Positions 42,897 through 52,850 of a stretch of 64,000 bases of DNA are shown piece after piece. The stretch comes from Aphrocallistes beatrix (taxonomy: Eukaryota; Porifera; Hexactinellida; Sceptrulophora; Aphrocallistidae): NCBI GenBank assembly GCA_963281255.1, contig OY725500.1, forward strand, positions 3,653,184 through 3,717,183, written 5' to 3'. Numbering within the stretch: position 1 is the first letter of the stretch; every line of letters starts with the position of its first letter. The notes beneath the pieces were generated by a model, which ran no database searches, was not told where the DNA came from, and was given only the letters and a program-made list of their open reading frames with translations. The position numbers and the translations under genes are program-made.

Positions 42897-43610
42897 CTAT
42901 TTTAACGTGACATCAAGATAAGCATATTCCATCACTTGACAAGCTGTTTTAGCTCTTATAAATTTATCATGCGACACAGTCAATTCTGTCTCTCCTTTAC
43001 GAGTATCGGTTAGCTTCCAATTAATTCGTGCAGTACAGTTGGTTAAGATAATATTTTTCCAATTACTAGATGGAATAAGAAGGTAACAAGCCGGACATAT
43101 CATATCTTCAATAACTCTCCGAATTGAGCAATATCCATTATATTCGCTACACATTCCTTTTCTAACAAAAACAGAATGCGAATTCCTGAAAGATTCGCAA
43201 TTGCTGTTTTCACATTTTGCCTCAAGACTAAGCCCCTTGTAGACAATCATATAATCGGGAGCTTGGGCAGAAAAATCTAGTGTCTCAAAACATTCTTGTT
43301 GGGTTACATCAAAAAAGTTAATATTATCAAATCCAGTACTAGGACCTGGTTTATTCGTAGCTCCTCCCCTAATCGGCACGTGTAGAGCGAGGTTAGTGAC
43401 TGGAGTGGTGCCACAGAACTCGTGCAGAGGAGTGGAGTCAGAGAGCTGAGTAGCAGCATGGTAGAGAGTCTGAGAGAGAACAGGAATGCCTGTGAGAGTT
43501 TCTAGTTTGTGTTTGATGCTTAGAACGCAGTCAGAAGGAGACACACCCACGTACACACTCCCCCCTGTACCTCTAGACAGCTCTATGCGTAGGACTCGCT
43601 TCTGTCGCAT
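42897..43610 (-). CDS. Ubiquitin-like domain fused to cysteine-rich domain (UBL copy 1)
   Basis: 237 residues. Residues 1-83 resemble ubiquitin: VLRIEL, VSPSDCVLSIKHKLETLTGI, QTLYHAATQLSDSTPLHEF and a C-terminal LHVPIRGG that matches the RGG end of mature ubiquitin. After Gly-Gly comes a variable linker (ATNKPGPSTG), then a cysteine-rich domain: YMIVYKGLSLEAKCENSNC, GYCSIRRVIEDMICPAC, NWKNIILTNC. The paired Cys suggest zinc binding. I recall similar cysteine-rich domains beside ubiquitin-like domains in protists and rotifers, but cannot check. The Gly-Gly followed by more residues is what a deubiquitinase would need to release a free modifier. First of five related genes, all on the minus strand. 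Single exon. Confidence 0.82.
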   Translation of the reverse strand: MRQKRVLRIELSRGTGGSVYVGVSPSDCVLSIKHKLETLTGIPVLSQTLYHAATQLSDSTPLHEFCGTTPVTNLALHVPIRGGATNKPGPSTGFDNINFFDVTQQECFETLDFSAQAPDYMIVYKGLSLEAKCENSNCESFRNSHSVFVRKGMCSEYNGYCSIRRVIEDMICPACYLLIPSSNWKNIILTNCTARINWKLTDTRKGETELTVSHDKFIRAKTACQVMEYAYLDVTLK

Positions 43611-44126
43611 TGTTATTTGTTAAGCTAATTTGAAATTAGTAAGAATTGTATTTATTTTATACATACTCCCGTTAAGATAATTTGAACCAAAATATATTCT
43701 ATTAAGGATCACAAAATTGCATTTGTTTATTTTGGAGTACAAAATATTTCAACTCTTTGCAGAGCCGGCGTCAGCAAGGTGTCCTGGGTTTCCAGAAATA
43801 ACCACCTGGTCCCAATTTTATTTTTTAGAAAGGATTTGTATTGAATCAAGTTCGCTTATTATAAAGTATCTCTATTATGAACATATTTTTTGGTCTCCTG
43901 GTTGTTCACAATAAGTGACCCTGACTCTATTATTAAATAACTTCATTAATATTTATTATAGAGAAATCATCTGTATATCTAGAAAAATTTTTCATTATGG
44001 CAATTATATATAGCTAAAGCAAAATACAGTACAACATAGTATATATAACTAGCTACCGTAAAGTTAACATAGATAAGGGGATATTTTCAAGTCAGTTTTG
44101 AAGCTTAGCTTTTGGTTATTTTCATT
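43611..44126. other. Intergenic spacer in the UBL cluster
   Basis: AT-rich. It holds the promoter of the minus-strand gene ending at 42897 and the 3' flank of the next. No repeat recognised. Confidence 0.4.
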
Positions 44127-44837
44127 TTATTTCATCTTAACATCAAGATAAGCGTATTCCTTTAATTCGCATGTTGTTTTGGCTCTTGTATATCTATCTT
44201 TTCCTACGATGAATTCAGTACTTCCACAGGATGTTTGGTCAGATAATAACCATTCAATAGTTACTGCACAGTCGGTGAAAACAATATTTTTCCAATTGCA
44301 TGCAGGAATCGTGAAATTACATGAGGGACAATTCATTTCTTCAATTTCTCTCCGAATTGAGCAATATCCGCAAGTTTCTGCATTAAACATACCTTTCCGA
44401 ACATATACACAATGCGAATTCTCAACAGATATGCATTCTGGATTATTACATTTGGCTTCAATATTCAATCCCTTATGCACTATCCTATAATCTGGAGCAT
44501 GCGCATCAAATTTTAAAGATTCAAAACAATCTTCGTTTGTGACATCTTGAAAAACTAAAGGGGTGGACATTGTTGGTTTATTTGTAGCTCCTCCCCTAAT
44601 CGGCACGTGTAGAGAGAGGTTAGTGACTGGAGTGGTGCCACAGAACTCGTGCAGAGGAGTGGAGTCAGAGAGCTGAGTAGCAGCATGGTAGAGAGTCTGA
44701 GAGAGAACAGGAATGCCTGTGAGAGTTTCTAGTTTGTGTTTGATGCTTAGAACACAGTCAGAAGGAGACACACCCACGTACACACTCCCCCCTGTACCTC
44801 TAGACAGCTCTATGCGTAGTACTCGCTTCTGTCGCAT
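44127..44837 (-). CDS. Ubiquitin-like domain fused to cysteine-rich domain (UBL copy 2)
   Basis: 236 residues from the ATG at 44837; an upstream in-frame TTG at 44849 is not needed. The first 83 residues are identical to copy 1 apart from one position (TNLSLHV against TNLALHV). The linker differs (ATNKPTMSTPL). The cysteine-rich part keeps the pattern KGLNIEAKCNNPEC, FNAETCGYCSIRREIEEMNC, SCNFTIP, NWKNIVFTDC but is clearly diverged. Same strand and arrangement as its neighbours. Role unknown; a ubiquitin-like precursor or an adaptor are both possible. Confidence 0.82.
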   Translation of the reverse strand: MRQKRVLRIELSRGTGGSVYVGVSPSDCVLSIKHKLETLTGIPVLSQTLYHAATQLSDSTPLHEFCGTTPVTNLSLHVPIRGGATNKPTMSTPLVFQDVTNEDCFESLKFDAHAPDYRIVHKGLNIEAKCNNPECISVENSHCVYVRKGMFNAETCGYCSIRREIEEMNCPSCNFTIPACNWKNIVFTDCAVTIEWLLSDQTSCGSTEFIVGKDRYTRAKTTCELKEYAYLDVKMK

Positions 44838-45573
44838 TGTAAAGTGCAAGTATTGCTAATTAATTTCTAATTTTTTAGAAAAGAATTAACAGCTTAATTA
44901 AAATACACTGTCCACTCTTGATAATCTAAAAAATACTATCCATTTAACTTTTCACAGCTCCATAAGCATCACTTATCTTTTTCTCACACACCAATCAGAG
45001 TAATGTATGCAACCTTAGTAAATTTTTAACGACTTTTTGTATATTAGTCCTAACCATTCCTCATCCAGAGTCTACGCCCCTGCTTATTTAATCAATAAAA
45101 CTATTCCTAATCTCCACCTAGCTACTATGCCCCCCATCAGGAATTTTTTAACAGCTTATTTCGACCGATAGAGAGGTAATGCGGCGAAGTTCTTGTTACT
45201 CTGACTCGAACAAGTTTCTCTCCTGGATGCTATACTATTTATACTATCAAACCTGGTAGTAAGTGAAATTTACTGCTGATTCCAGGAGGTATAAGATAAG
45301 ACCCCGACTAAGCATTCGAGATTCTAAGCATTAAAACGCGCTTTCGTCTATAATAGGACAAAACAGCAAAAGTTCCTAAACTAGTCTGGATTCCCAAAAA
45401 TATGCATATATATGTACGTACTTGTAATTTGATGTGAGGACTAATAAAATGCCAGGTAATTCCTAAATCTTTCAAAAAGTGGTGCAGCCAGATCGTTTCT
45501 GTACATTTTTACATTTCATTGTTCTACATTAATTATTTATATACGAAACATAAAATACATAGAACAATTCAAA
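44838..45573. other. Intergenic spacer in the UBL cluster
   Basis: AT-rich. No gene or clear repeat seen. Confidence 0.4.
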
Positions 45574-46374
45574 TCAATTGATAAATTGCAATTCTAAATA
45601 TCTTACATGTCCACTTAAATAACTGCTACATTTCGCAAATGTAATCATATTGTTGGATGCTTTCTTTTCAATCTTACCACGTTTTCCGTCATTTAACTTA
45701 TAACGTATTTCAAATTTGCATTCGAAGAAACAGAATCCAAATGAGTTATCCGCTCTTATTTGTTGCTTGCAAATGGGGCAATTGACCTTGTGGATTTCTC
45801 TATCGAATGAACAATATCCGTTACGTTCTGGATAGAGACCGTTTGGACACATAACATCTTTCAAGAAGAATTTACATTCAACGTTTTTACAAACAGCGAC
45901 TATGTTTAGTCCAGGTTGCACTTGGAGATGAGTATCAGTCCAATTAACTTCACTACAGCCATACATATTTGGGTTTATCATGTTAGTACCTGAGAGGATT
46001 GACATTACACAGCCTATGTTGCTCACATTCCTGTCTTCAGAATTTTGCATAGAGTTATTTGGTTCTTCATTTAATTTTATTGAATACGAGTTGATATTTT
46101 CCATTGAAATTTTATTTTCTACATCCGAATCCGATTTGAATTGACTATCATTGTCTATTTCTTTTGGTTTGTAAAAATGCATATCATCTGCTTTACTTTT
46201 AACTGTGAATGCCTCACAATCCAAATTTGTTTGAGTACCATTAACGTCTCGATTTGAGGGGTTTATTAGGGTAGTAAATCTGTCTCGACAATATTCCTTG
46301 AAACATGTAATACTATATCCCCTTTTTGCTCCAAAAGGACATATATAGAAAATAAGGCTGATGAAACCACCCAT
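45574..46374 (-). CDS. Cysteine-rich domain protein with N-myristoylation-type start (Myr copy 1)
   Basis: 266 residues, ATG at 46374. The C-terminal ~115 residues match the cysteine-rich domain of the neighbouring UBL genes: LQVQPGLNIVAVCKNVEC, GYCSFDREIHKVNCPICK, SFGFCFFECKFEIRYKL. The ubiquitin-like domain is absent. Instead it begins MGGFIS, which fits the N-myristoylation pattern (Gly2, Ser6), followed by a hydrophobic/cysteine-containing stretch and a ~120-residue polar, acidic, probably disordered linker. By inference the domain is tethered to a membrane here rather than fused to UBL. Single exon. Confidence 0.78.
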   Translation of the reverse strand: MGGFISLIFYICPFGAKRGYSITCFKEYCRDRFTTLINPSNRDVNGTQTNLDCEAFTVKSKADDMHFYKPKEIDNDSQFKSDSDVENKISMENINSYSIKLNEEPNNSMQNSEDRNVSNIGCVMSILSGTNMINPNMYGCSEVNWTDTHLQVQPGLNIVAVCKNVECKFFLKDVMCPNGLYPERNGYCSFDREIHKVNCPICKQQIRADNSFGFCFFECKFEIRYKLNDGKRGKIEKKASNNMITFAKCSSYLSGHVRYLELQFIN

Positions 46375-47989
46375 ACTAAACTTCTGTGCTAAAACTAGTT
46401 GCTATGTAGCTAAATTTCAGACAAATAATATTGTTACCATAATAACCTTTGCATTTTGATGAAATTTGGAGTGAAGGTCGAGTTTTTTCTAAATATAAAT
46501 GACTAATATTATGTGCGATGGAATGCATGGCTTAGCACTCATACCCAAGGCCATCTCTGCAAAATATATAAGGAGGATTATGACAGCCTTGATATAATAC
46601 TAATTATTAATACCTAATAGATCAATAATATTGCTACTTATTGTGTTTAAGTTTATAAAGGCGAAAAATAAAGGATGTCAGCTAGAAGGTTCGATTTACT
46701 CATGAGTGTCCTCCTTTGATTGATTTTAAAATATTTTATACTGGCTATCCATACTTTCACTTCTTTTACGTAATTATGCACCAATAATCAATCTTTAACT
46801 TGTGTATTGAGGAACATATTGCATTTTAAGCTGCACTGCATTATTTAGAATACATTATAGGTGAAAATAGAGATGAATATTAAAACAATTAATGAAATTT
46901 ATTAAAATATATGACATACACAGATAATAACTTACGTATGGTTCTTTTATATGCTTTCCAATCTATTGTATATTTGCACTGCTGTGAATTTCTAAATTAA
47001 TGCAATGAATTAAATTCAGACCTTTTCAACAACGTAAGCACTTGGCGAAAGGTTGGAATCTTAGCCCAAAACTTCATGTAGATATATTATTGGCTGGATC
47101 GCTGTTATACTAGAACTCAACAAATGAGAAAAGAGAGATAGAGTTGTGTAACTGCATAATGAGAGAATCTAATAGAGAATAGAATTGTCTTTAAGAGTTT
47201 GTGACTGAGGACACTGTTAAGAGGACGCTCACATACTTTTTCCTTCCTCCATACTTAGTATATGAATATCTTATGGGTAGGGTCGATATTTTTCAGTTTA
47301 GTTCCTAGCTAATTGGGCAAGAATTGGATAAACAAATAATGAGCTATTCATTGATATTCAAGGAAAGAATTGGTCAACTTAGATTAAATTGTGTATTTTT
47401 TTGTTCAAGAAATAAAATTTATCTTGAGGAACTTAGCATATTTAACAATTTACCAGTCAAATTTTTATTTTTTATGCTGCAAGACAAAAAATATACTCCT
47501 TAAAATACAATACTATGTGATTTTATTCCATGTTACTTCATTGGGATTATGAGTATCCCAACGTCACTCCATTAAGACAGTTGCATTATAATAATTTTAA
47601 ATGCTTCTAATTTGCTTTCCCTAATGTCTGTTCTTTACTTGACCTGACTTTAAAATCATTTTCAGATATTCTGAGTTAACAACATTTTGATCCAAATAGT
47701 CAGAAAATGAACGAAATATATGTATTATTGACCTAAAATGACAATAAATAGTTGAAATTACTATTTTGGATTTATTCAAACCATTTCACTTAATATTTTG
47801 TGAATACGGCACGGAATCATAAGTGAAGGGAATGATCGAGTGGGTACATTTTCGCCTGCCCGTGCTCCTACACTTATGGAAGTTCTACCATACGTATAAT
47901 TTTACAACATATGAATATAAAAGTAAATAATTCTATAATTTAGGGGAACAAGCTACTTTATTAATGAAATGTATTTACTATATTCAAAA
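46375..47989. other. Long spacer in the UBL cluster
   Basis: No open frame of interest. 47820-47900 carries TACACTTATGGAAGTTCTAC, the complement of the end motif near 39930, so an orphan Tigger-type end. Otherwise AT-rich DNA without recognised features. Confidence 0.45.
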
Positions 47990-48733
47990 TTATACTGGGT
48001 GGAGGTTCACCTTTATTTCAAAGCTAGCGTAGTTCTTCTTCCATTGATTGCTTTTAGCAATTGCATATTTATTACTTGGTACATGTATTTCATATTCACC
48101 ACATGACTGTTCGTCACCTGATACCCATTCAATTGTAGCCCTGCAGTTGGTGAAAACGATATTTTCCCAATTGTCTGAAGGTATTTTACTGAAGCAAACG
48201 GGACATTTCATTTTCGTCTTTTCTTCTCCCATGTCATATTTCTGTTTTGATATTCCTTTTCTAATATAAACAGAATGTGATTCTTTTACGGATTCACATT
48301 CATTATTGTTACATCTAGCTTTAAAATTCATTCCCTTGTAAACTATCATATATTCTGGAGCTGTAGGTGCTAGTTTTTCTGTTTTAAAGCATTTGTTCGT
48401 CGTAATATCGTAGAACTTTATCGGATCAAAAGGGCTGTTCACCTGAGAGCGACTTTCTACCCTCGGCATATTGAAGGAGCATCCTCCTCCCCTGATAGGC
48501 ACGTGTAGAGAGAGGTTAGTGACTGGAGTGGTGCCACAGAACTCGTGCAGAGGAGTGGAGTCAGAGAGCTGAGTAGCAGCATGGTAGAGAGTCTGTGAGA
48601 GAACAGGAATGCCTGTGAGAGTTTCTAGTTTGTGTTTGATGCTGAGAACGCAGTCAGAAGGAGACACACCCACGTACACACTCCCCCCTGTACCTCTAGA
48701 CAGCTCTATGCGTAGGACTCGCTTCTGTCGCAT
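47990..48733 (-). CDS. Ubiquitin-like domain fused to cysteine-rich domain (UBL copy 3)
   Basis: 247 residues. Residues 1-83 match UBL copy 2 exactly, ending LHVPIRGG. The linker is different (GCSFNMPRVESRSQVNS). The cysteine-rich part reads YMIVYKGMNFKARCNNNEC, KMKCPVCFSKIPSDNWENIV and FTNCRATIEW. It lacks the GYCSIRR segment of copies 1 and 2 (here QKYDMGEEKT), so one presumed metal ligand differs. The DNA of the UBL block is almost identical to the other two copies and distinctly GC-richer than the rest of the gene. Confidence 0.82.
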   Translation of the reverse strand: MRQKRVLRIELSRGTGGSVYVGVSPSDCVLSIKHKLETLTGIPVLSQTLYHAATQLSDSTPLHEFCGTTPVTNLSLHVPIRGGGCSFNMPRVESRSQVNSPFDPIKFYDITTNKCFKTEKLAPTAPEYMIVYKGMNFKARCNNNECESVKESHSVYIRKGISKQKYDMGEEKTKMKCPVCFSKIPSDNWENIVFTNCRATIEWVSGDEQSCGEYEIHVPSNKYAIAKSNQWKKNYASFEIKVNLHPV

Positions 48734-49127
48734 TATCGATCCTTTTTTATATGCTAGTTATTTGTATCTTAAATTTGTTATACCACTTGTTTAATATAGT
48801 TGATCATCAATGTACTAAGAGCTCAATGGCCATTTTATATGCCTCACACTCCGTGAATCCCCGTCTAGTTTATCATTTCTTTTTATTTTGAGAAGATATT
48901 AATTTTATGGAAAGTTTAAATCAGAGTTAAAACCGATTGAACCGAATACCAGTATTCATGAATAGTTCCTTGACCGAATACGAATGCTGATATTAATTCC
49001 CAACCAATATCAACTATTTGCTAAATAGTATTTGGTCTAGCCGAATGTTGAACTACGTATTCGGTTGCAACCTTATTTTAAACACAAAATTAGAAATATA
49101 TAAATAAATAATTTTAAAGAAATAGAA
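48734..49127. other. Intergenic spacer in the UBL cluster
   Basis: AT-rich. About 48920-49060 contains several CGAATA/ATTCGG words (ACCGAATACCAGTATTC, GACCGAATACGAATGC), perhaps a short repeat. No gene. Confidence 0.4.
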
Positions 49128-49811
49128 TCAATTTTGGAATTGAATGTCTAAGTATTGCAAATGACCATTCAAATTATTGCTGCATTTAGCAAATAAAAGC
49201 TTATTATTAGATGCTTTCATTTTCATCTTATCGCTGGTGTCGTCATCTAACATATAACTCATTTCAAATTTGCATTCGTAAAAACAGAATCCAAATGAGT
49301 TGTCTGCTCTAATTCTCTGCTTGCATATGGGACATTTAACCTTATGAATTTCTACATCGAAGGAACAGTATCCATTTTCATCTGGGTAGAGACCCTTTGG
49401 ACATAAAATATCTTTTAAGTATAATTTACATTCAACATTTTTACACACAGCGAGTATGTTTAGTCCGTGTTGCACCTGGAGGTGACTATCAGTCCAATTA
49501 ACTTCACAGCTTCCATACTTGTGACCGTTGATTATGTTAGTGGCTGCTATCATTGAAGTTAAATCTTTTAAGGTGAAAACTTTAATTTTTATATCGTCCT
49601 CTGAAAATTCGTTAACTTCCAACATGGGAGAAGTATCATTGGACTCAAGATTTAAACTTATTATTTCGGAATAACTGATGGAATCATCAGCATTTTTTGA
49701 AAAATTTTCCTTTTCGAGCTTTTGATACTTCACTTGCATATCAGTATTATTTTTACGCCTTTTAAATCCGAAAGATCTGCTTTTAAAATAACTGCAGTTG
49801 AGACAACCCAT
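49128..49811 (-). CDS. Cysteine-rich domain protein with myristoyl/palmitoyl-type start (Myr copy 2)
   Basis: 227 residues, ATG at 49811. Starts MGCLNCSYF followed by basic FGFKRRKN. Gly2 with Cys3 and Cys6 and nearby basic residues is the classic dual-acylation layout of membrane-anchored signalling proteins. A polar acidic linker follows, then the shared domain: LQVQHGLNILAVCKNVEC, GYCSFDVEIHKVKCPICK, SFGFCFYECKFEMSYML. Over that domain it is very close to Myr copy 1, so these two are sister genes even though UBL copy 3 lies between them. Single exon. Confidence 0.78.
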   Translation of the reverse strand: MGCLNCSYFKSRSFGFKRRKNNTDMQVKYQKLEKENFSKNADDSISYSEIISLNLESNDTSPMLEVNEFSEDDIKIKVFTLKDLTSMIAATNIINGHKYGSCEVNWTDSHLQVQHGLNILAVCKNVECKLYLKDILCPKGLYPDENGYCSFDVEIHKVKCPICKQRIRADNSFGFCFYECKFEMSYMLDDDTSDKMKMKASNNKLLFAKCSNNLNGHLQYLDIQFQN

Positions 49812-50762
49812 ACCCTTGATGGCTTTACTTAATTAACGCAGGAAGCTACTTGTAAAATAATGCATAAATATTATAGAATAATTAACAGTTATCCCTTATC
49901 CTAAGGGGTGTCATATTAAATGCTACATTGTCTTTTTATACATGGATAAACGTATATAATAGTATGTAAAAGTCAGTAATAATTATAGAAGATACGATTG
50001 GCGTCATCATATGATGAGAAATAATTTCTGATTAAGCTGAAACAAAATTTAATTCCCAAATACATATTTCTCAAAATGGCTCAGTTTTTAAGAAGTTTAT
50101 TCTTCTAATAAGTAGTCAAGTGATCTGTAATTTTAATAACTAACATTGTCCTCGTTTTAGTACTTTTTGCTAGAAATGGTATATATATTTGATGTTTGCT
50201 TCAACGAATTCGAGGATTAGAGATTGATCTATAAAACTCTGTACTATCTATCTCCAGGCCCATCGTCAAGCATAAAATCCTTACATGCTGGTGGTCGTAT
50301 ATCCTACGAGAATTCATATCTCCCGTTATAGAAAGGTGCCCATTCCTCAAGACATATTTAAAACTAGTGTGCTGGGGATAGACAACCCGATATGATCCAC
50401 ACGGGCGACACTCAACGAGCATTCGAACATTACAACCCCGAATGACGAGCTATCGCTACTTCACATCCTCCTTAATTAACAATCAAGTACAACTATCTCA
50501 TGGTTGGGAAACAACTTTATCTCTTAGGGCATATGGGAATATCCATAGCAGCACCGGCACTATGGTTTTAGAAGTGGTTCAGTTTAACCTGACCAATAGA
50601 ACCAGTGGCGTCGACTCAGCATGGGCCTGTCCCTTGCATCCGAATTAGTGAAATTATGCACGGCATATCTCCTGAAGAACTACGAGTACAAACTCCCCAC
50701 CGAAGAATCCCCAGTAAATATATACTAATTGGTACTCCATTATCAATGGAGGTTGATGTCTC
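49812..50762. other. Spacer, one weak repeat
   Basis: About 50550-50620 (CTATGGTTTTAGAAGTGGTT...CCAGTGGCG) resembles the repeat at 60440-60570. Otherwise no gene or element recognised. Confidence 0.4.
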
Positions 50763-50766
50763 TTAA

Positions 50767-50884
50767 CCCTCGCCTGGCTACGTCTCAAAAGTATAAATAG
50801 AGAAAACCCCACTTTCATTTTCACTTTCAGTTCACTTTCAATGTACTTTCATTTTCACTTTCAACATTCCTAGCCAGCCGCGGG
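50767..50884 (-). repeat. piggyBac-like MITE with GAAA-repeat interior (copy 4)
   Basis: 118 bp between TTAA at 50763-50766 and TTAA at 50885-50888. Terminal inverted repeats CCCTCGCCTGGCTA and TAGCCAGCCGCGGG. On the minus strand the interior reads GGAATGTTGAAAGTGAAAAT and on through GAAAGT repeats to GGGG and CTATTTATAC. Best-preserved ends of the family in this window. Confidence 0.8.
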
Positions 50885-50888
50885 TTAA

Positions 50889-51284
50889 AGACAAACAAAC
50901 ATGGGATGAATCTATTTTAATATTTCGAATAGCATCGAGTCCGAGCAATAATAATTACCCTGGGAGTTAAAACAGTAACTTTAAGATATGCTAAGAAAGC
51001 TATATCTATGGCCTACTTAATTGTACATACTTGTAGTTTATATACCCTGAGCTACAATAATTATTTACTTATTATTATACAAGTATTAGGCGATAATTTG
51101 TACTATTCAAGGTAGAAAATAATATATGCATATATTCACTCAGATCTTAACAAAAAACATTAAGAAATACCGTACAATTATAACTCACGCCCCGAAAGGA
51201 AATATCAGTCTATTTGAGATAGTCAGAAGATAACTTATGTATTCCTCGATAAGTATAAGAATTTTGCATTTATATAGTATTACA
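50889..51284. other. Spacer, nothing recognised
   Basis: AT-rich, no gene or repeat seen. Confidence 0.4.
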
Positions 51285-51490
51285 CTTTACCAACCTGGGA
51301 CTATCTAACATATATATTTGAAAGAATTAATCTTGACCTTTTTCGGATAATATATCTGTACTTAGATGTGTATTGCAAAACTGCACGTGTTCTTTTGTAC
51401 AGTTAATATATTACCTCAAATCAATACGTATGATGCTTTTACGAGTAATTATTCAGTAGCTTTGTCTCGCTATATAATCTAGGATATTTT
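51285..51490 (-). repeat. Dispersed repeat, inverted partner of 27775-27990
   Basis: Reads ACTTTACCAACCTGGGACTA, TTCGGATAATATATCTG, ATTGCAAAACTGCACGTGTT and TGATGCTTTTACGAGTAATT, the reverse complement (diverged) of the 27.8-kb copy. Confidence 0.65.
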
Positions 51491-51540
51491 GGAGAGGCTT
51501 TGAAGTTAAAAACATTATTTAAAGAAATGGAATTTCCTGG

Positions 51541-51850
51541 TAAGACCTATAACATTCTGGGTTTTTGGGTTAATTAATCAAGATGTTGATGGAGTTATTT
51601 CTACTCAACAAGTAGGATGGTATGTCCTAAAAAGCCCTCATAAATGTTTTAGATTTTAGGCTCATGTGGAATTCTTTAGTTATCATTTTTCTAGTACTAG
51701 TTTCCCTTCTAGATTTTTTTCTACATAGTACTGCAATTTTAGAATATTGTAATTGATCTATTACTCTCAATTGTATTTAGTAAATGTATGATACCCATAT
51801 TGCATCTTCCTTTATCAAGGATCGCTACTCATTTAAAAATGTTTTAATAG
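51541..51850 (+). pseudogene. DUF4419 3'-end remnant plus its 3' flank
   Basis: ATTCTGGGTTTTTGGGTTAA, then AATCAAGATGTTGATGGAGT and GTAGGATGGTATGTCC correspond to the GFLGVNQDADGV and VGWYVL tail of DUF4419 genes, with frameshifting insertions. The ~200 bp after it match the 3' flank of the 25654 gene (TTTATCAAGGATCGCTAC). Only this tail is present. Confidence 0.8.
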
Positions 51851-52850
51851 GTATAATCAATAACAAGGTCGGCTGAAGCAGTTGTAAAGTGGTCAGGCCC
51901 ATTGCTTCACCATCCCTATCGTGGTCAGATTTCCTAGGTTTTTAGTATTACAACCTTAATTAACATAAGTGGTAGGTCATGGCCTGACTGACCACTTCTG
52001 CCGGCACTGAACTTTGGAGTTAAAGTAAATAACAATGATTTAAGTTTGGAATATTTTTGAGAAATTTATCTTCCAAATTGTGCGATCAGGTGGTGTTTTT
52101 GGGTAAAAACCCCCGAATTATTTCACCTTGTTAGAGGGCTTGTATATTGAAAGTATCTGTGTGAATGTGAAATTTTCTACACTATTATGATGGGTGTAAC
52201 TAGGGCATTAGGATTTCATCATGTAGGATCCGATTTTCGCGCTTTAAAAGTAATAATATGAATATTTCAAGAGTTATTAACATATTGTTATGTGCATATT
52301 TTCACCTGTAAAAAATATTTCATTTTGAGTTAAAAGCAAGTTCTCAACGGCTATTATAGGGTATTTTAATATGTAGATTCCAAATTTTCACACTTGGAAT
52401 GCCCTAAAATGAATATTTCCCGATGTATTCCCAATATTCATAATTCATGTTCCTTCGACTCACTTCCTGGAGCAGCACTATCGGTCTGTCGACCGACATT
52501 TTTCATTGATTTACTAAATTTGTCACAATCATTAACACACTTGCCCATAATTTACGGAATGTCCGTCAATTTGGCTTTATAATATACGAGGAACCTTTTC
52601 GTCAAGTTCCGTAAATTAGGTACTCTGATTTCCCGAAATCGTGCCGTGCCGTTCCGTCCCATTCCGGAAATTAGGTATGTCCCAAATGCAAGTGCCTCCT
52701 CGCAGGCCCCAATTAGGGCCCACTTAAGGGATTAAGGTTGCCCGCCATTATGTCGCATGCCATCAAATTTTGTCGAAATTATGTCGCTCGACACAATTGA
52801 TGACGAATGTTGACTACCCTAATGGTAGTGGAAATATCATGCAACATAAT
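51851..52850. other. Spacer with repeat fragments
   Basis: 52570-52690 has CCGTAAATTAGG and CCGTTCCGTCCCATTCCGG words like the tandem array at 11382-11557. No gene. Confidence 0.45.

Noticed and set aside
50201-50648. Two opposed ORFs of about 70 codons
   Set aside because: No domain, signal or compositional support; part of the area is a dispersed repeat.
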